A stretch of 64,000 bases of DNA from Bacteroidota bacterium. GTDB lineage: Bacteria; Bacteroidota; Bacteroidia; Chitinophagales; Chitinophagaceae. Each line of letters begins with the position of its first letter. Position 1 is the stretch's first letter. A program made the translations under genes and the position numbers. Where the stretch lies: assembly GCA_023430465.1 (NCBI GenBank), contig JAEZAM010000103.1, positions 1-64,000 on the forward strand, given 5' to 3'. This document shows positions 61,401 through 64,000 of this stretch, piece after piece. The notes beneath the pieces were generated by a model. That model saw nothing but the letters and a program-made list of their open reading frames with translations. It was not told where the DNA came from and did not search any database.

Positions 61401-63077
61401 ATGCAAAAGATTATCGAATGCGTTCCCAATTTCAGTGAAGGAAATGATATGTCCATCATTCGCCAGATCACCGATCAGATCAGCGCAGTTGAGGGCGTGC
61501 GGCTGCTGAATGTAGATCCGGGCAAGGCAACCAATCGCACCGTTGTAACCTTTGTAGGCCATCCCGATGCCGTGATCGAAGCTGCCTTCCGTGCTATCAG
61601 CAAGGCCGGTGAACTCATTGATATGTCGCGCCACAAGGGTGAGCACCCGCGGATGGGAGCCACCGATGTATGTCCGCTTATCCCTGTTTCGGGAATCACG
61701 ATGGAAGAGACAGCGGCCTATGCCCGAAAGCTGGCTGCCAGGGTTGGCCAGGAACTTCATTTGCCCGTATACCTGTATGAGCATGCCCAGGCGGATAAAA
61801 CACGCAGCAACCTGTCGGTCATTCGTGCCGGCGAATATGAAGGTTTTGCAAAAAAGATCCTGCATCCCGAATGGAAACCCGATTACGGCCCTGCCATGTT
61901 CGATGCTAAACGCGGGGCCACCGTGATCGGTGCCAGGGATTTCCTGATTGCCTACAATATCAACCTCAACACCACGTCCACCCGTCGCGCCAATGCCATC
62001 GCATTCGACGTGCGCGAGGCCGGTCGCGTTAAACGGATAAACGGCAAACCCATACTGGATGAAGAGGGCCGGCCGGTCTCTGAACCCGGTTCGCTCAAAA
62101 GCGTAAAAGCGATCGGCTGGTACATCGAAGAATATGGCATTGCACAGATATCCATGAACCTCACAGATATTTCCGTTACACCACTTCACATCGCATTTGA
62201 TGAAGTATGCCGGAAAGCTGATGCCCGCGGTATCCGCGTAACCGGTAGTGAGATCGTGGGTCTCGTGCCCCTGCAAGCCCTGCTTGCAGCCGGACGTTAT
62301 TTCCTGGAAAAACAACAACGGTCAACCGGTGTTTCTGAAAAAGAACTGATCAGGATAGCCGTGAAGTCGATGGGGCTGGATGAACTTACACCCTTTGTTC
62401 CTGAGGAGCGCATCATCGAGTACCAGCTCAGGGATGCCGCCGCTACAAAGATGATCCGCCAGTCGGTGCTCGATTTTGTAGATGAAACAGCCAGTGAAAG
62501 TCCTGCTCCCGGTGGTGGATCAGTGTCAGCCTGTATTGGTGCGCTGGGTGCAGCATTGGCAGTCATGGTGGCTAATCTTTCATCCCATAAAAAGGGATGG
62601 GATGATCGCTGGAAGGAGTTCAGCGAGTGGGCGGAAAAAGGTCAGCGCATCAAGGATGATCTGATACACCTGGTTGACCAGGACTCAAAAGCATTCAACG
62701 ATATCATGGCCGCGTTTTCCCTGGCTAAAAATACAGAGGATGAAAAAGCAGTGCGCCACGCGGCCATACAGGCTGCTACACGCTTCGCAATAGAAGTACC
62801 GTTTCGCGTGATGCAGCTTGCGGCTGAAAGCATGGAGGTGATAAAAGCCATGGTGATCCATGGAAATCCCAATTCTGTTTCCGACGCCGGTGTTGGGGCA
62901 TTGTGCGCGAGATCAGCCGTTATCGGCGCCTTCATGAACGTAAGGATCAATGCTGCGAGCCTGGATGATAAAAAATTTACACAGGATATCATCACCCGCG
63001 GACGCGAAATTGAAAACAATGCAATAGCTTTAGAAAACACGATTGTGCAATTGGTCAACGAAAAGATTGGAAACTGA
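61401..63077 (+). CDS. ftcD: Glutamate formimidoyltransferase / formimidoyltetrahydrofolate cyclodeaminase
   Basis: A bifunctional enzyme of 558 aa. The N-terminal transferase moves the formimino group from N-formimino-glutamate to tetrahydrofolate: MQKIIECVPNFSEGNDMSIIRQI and SRHKGEHPRMGATDVCPLIPV with the catalytic His82. The second transferase subdomain covers about residues 180-325 (IEEYGIAQISMNLTDISVTPLHIAFDEVCR). The C-terminal cyclodeaminase (about 350-550: FVDETASESPAPGGGSVSACIGALGAALAVMVANLS ... LAAESMEVIKAMVIHGNPNSVSDAGVGALCARSAVIGAFMNVRIN) releases ammonia. This is the arrangement of the animal enzyme. It overlaps no gene but ends 1 bp before hutG. Confidence 0.96.
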   Translation: MQKIIECVPNFSEGNDMSIIRQITDQISAVEGVRLLNVDPGKATNRTVVTFVGHPDAVIEAAFRAISKAGELIDMSRHKGEHPRMGATDVCPLIPVSGITMEETAAYARKLAARVGQELHLPVYLYEHAQADKTRSNLSVIRAGEYEGFAKKILHPEWKPDYGPAMFDAKRGATVIGARDFLIAYNINLNTTSTRRANAIAFDVREAGRVKRINGKPILDEEGRPVSEPGSLKSVKAIGWYIEEYGIAQISMNLTDISVTPLHIAFDEVCRKADARGIRVTGSEIVGLVPLQALLAAGRYFLEKQQRSTGVSEKELIRIAVKSMGLDELTPFVPEERIIEYQLRDAAATKMIRQSVLDFVDETASESPAPGGGSVSACIGALGAALAVMVANLSSHKKGWDDRWKEFSEWAEKGQRIKDDLIHLVDQDSKAFNDIMAAFSLAKNTEDEKAVRHAAIQAATRFAIEVPFRVMQLAAESMEVIKAMVIHGNPNSVSDAGVGALCARSAVIGAFMNVRINAASLDDKKFTQDIITRGREIENNAIALENTIVQLVNEKIGN

Positions 63078-63078
63078 T

Positions 63079-64000
63079 ATGAATACGATTGCTGCCCGTT
63101 CATCAGCCCTGAGAAATCTTAAGATATACACCCGCCAGGATATCCTTTCCCTCACCCGCCTGCGAAAGTTTGAAACCAAGGTGGGAGAGCGGGTACTTCA
63201 TCTTTCGGATATACATGATCTGGAAACTTCGATCCAGTCCACCCCGGCCAGGTATATCCTGTTTGGTATACCGGAAGACATTGGCGCAAAAGGAAACTTT
63301 GGACTTGGTGGTGCGGATACGCTGTGGATACCTTTTCTCCAACAATTTCTGAATGTGCAAAGCAACGACTTCTTCGATGGTGAAGAAGTACTGCTGCTCG
63401 GGCATTTCGACTTCGGTGATGTGCAATACCTGATTGATACCACTGCAAAAACCGATGAAGAAAAAATTGAAGCATATCGTCATGCGGTGAATGGGATCGA
63501 TGAACAGGTGGAGCAACTCGCCAAGATCATTACGAGTTATGGAAAATTGCCGATCGTTGTTGGCGGTGGACATAACAACAGTTACCCGCTTATCAAAGGA
63601 GCGGCAAAAGGCTGGCACAAAGCGGGACACCTTCCCCTTGCACAGATCAACTGCATCAATCTCGATGCCCATGCTGACTACCGGCCACTGGAAGGGCGGC
63701 ACAGCGGCAATGCATTTCGTTATGCCGAAGAAGACGGGTATCTGCAAAAATATTGCGTGATCGGTGTGCACGAGAACTATCTCCCACAGAATGTCTGGTT
63801 TGATATGGTCAATAATCCATTCATCGACTGCATTACGTTCGAGGACATTTTTGTACACGAGAAACGCAGCTTCATGCAGGCGGTGGCACATGCCACCGGG
63901 TTTACAGATGATTCACTCACCGGTATCGATCTTGATCTCGATAGCATCCAGGATACATTAAGCAGCGCCATGACGCCCGTAGGTATTGAGCCCAGGCATG
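63079..64000 (+). CDS. hutG: Formimidoylglutamase, arginase family (3' partial)
   Basis: A binuclear-manganese ureohydrolase that hydrolyses N-formimino-L-glutamate to glutamate and formamide. The frame runs open from ATG 63079 to the window end with no stop, giving 307 residues. Motifs are VVGGGHNNSYPL (GGGH ligand), NLDAHADYRPL (DAHAD ligands) and GIDLDLDSIQDTL (DxD ligands). The context, 1 bp after ftcD and downstream of hutI, favours formimidoylglutamase over arginase or agmatinase. The C-terminal end is cut by the window. Confidence 0.93.
   Translation, partial: MNTIAARSSALRNLKIYTRQDILSLTRLRKFETKVGERVLHLSDIHDLETSIQSTPARYILFGIPEDIGAKGNFGLGGADTLWIPFLQQFLNVQSNDFFDGEEVLLLGHFDFGDVQYLIDTTAKTDEEKIEAYRHAVNGIDEQVEQLAKIITSYGKLPIVVGGGHNNSYPLIKGAAKGWHKAGHLPLAQINCINLDAHADYRPLEGRHSGNAFRYAEEDGYLQKYCVIGVHENYLPQNVWFDMVNNPFIDCITFEDIFVHEKRSFMQAVAHATGFTDDSLTGIDLDLDSIQDTLSSAMTPVGIEPRH

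Overview
The window looks like a chromosomal segment of a Bacteroidota bacterium, most likely of the Chitinophagaceae/Chitinophagia type. The reasons are a Bacteroidota-type succinate dehydrogenase (b558 SdhC, SdhA, SdhB), a SusC/SusD pair, OstA-like/LptD/MCE envelope genes, an OmpA protein with PD40 repeats, many lipoproteins, little Shine-Dalgarno sequence, and -7 boxes of the TAnnTTTG kind. Coding density is high and most of the sequence is ordinary housekeeping and envelope function. Family assignments rest on motif reading only; no database search was run.

Layout. 1-3.5 kb: sdhC (5' end cut by the window), sdhA, sdhB. 3.5-11.4 kb: a small barrel-like protein, a large SprA-like outer-membrane protein, ychF, a SpmA/SpmB-type membrane protein and a DUF4397 lipoprotein. 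11.4-18.3 kb: SusD, SusC, a DeoR/GlpR-type regulator and NhaA. 19-26.5 kb: an envelope cluster of OstA-like (LptA-like) protein, MCE/MlaD protein, cell-wall amidase, divergent LptD and a PlsC acyltransferase. 26.5-32.4 kb: an acetyltransferase, ung, tRNA-Arg(TCT) followed by a broken partial copy of itself, hutH, hutU and a lipoprotein. 32.4-35.9 kb: the OmpA/PD40 protein, then a degraded low-GC patch that may hold a toxin C-terminus with an immunity gene, a truncated mobile-element gene and a hairpin-rich non-coding stretch. 35.9-51.6 kb: an M61 peptidase fused to PDZ and NTF2-like domains, EcsC, a GH18 lipoprotein, a DEAD-type helicase, a phosphoesterase, an oxidoreductase, an MBL hydrolase, an orphan histidine kinase, an esterase, a mutarotase, a double retropepsin-like protein and a four-repeat CBM48-like protein. 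51.6-52.5 kb: a coupled two-gene module (DUF2188 + TIR/deoxyribosyltransferase-like). 52.6-57.9 kb: a B12-binding radical SAM protein, an MpaB-like protein, a divergent GAPDH, a helical protein and TerC. 58.0-64.0 kb: hutI, a Gcr-type membrane protein, a two-domain ftcD and hutG (3' end cut by the window).

The histidine-degradation genes make a complete route from histidine to glutamate but sit in two blocks 27 kb apart, and two alternative last steps (FtcD and HutG) are both present. The envelope cluster around 19-26 kb joins LPS delivery, MCE lipid transport and peptidoglycan hydrolysis. Several intergenic gaps are filled by dispersed palindromic repeats, often ending exactly at the stop codon of a flanking gene.

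The most promising undescribed items are the DUF2188/TIR-like pair, the toxin/immunity relic with the neighbouring structured non-coding stretch, the palindrome-bearing tRNA remnant, and the CBM48 repeat protein translationally coupled to a double retropepsin-like protein.
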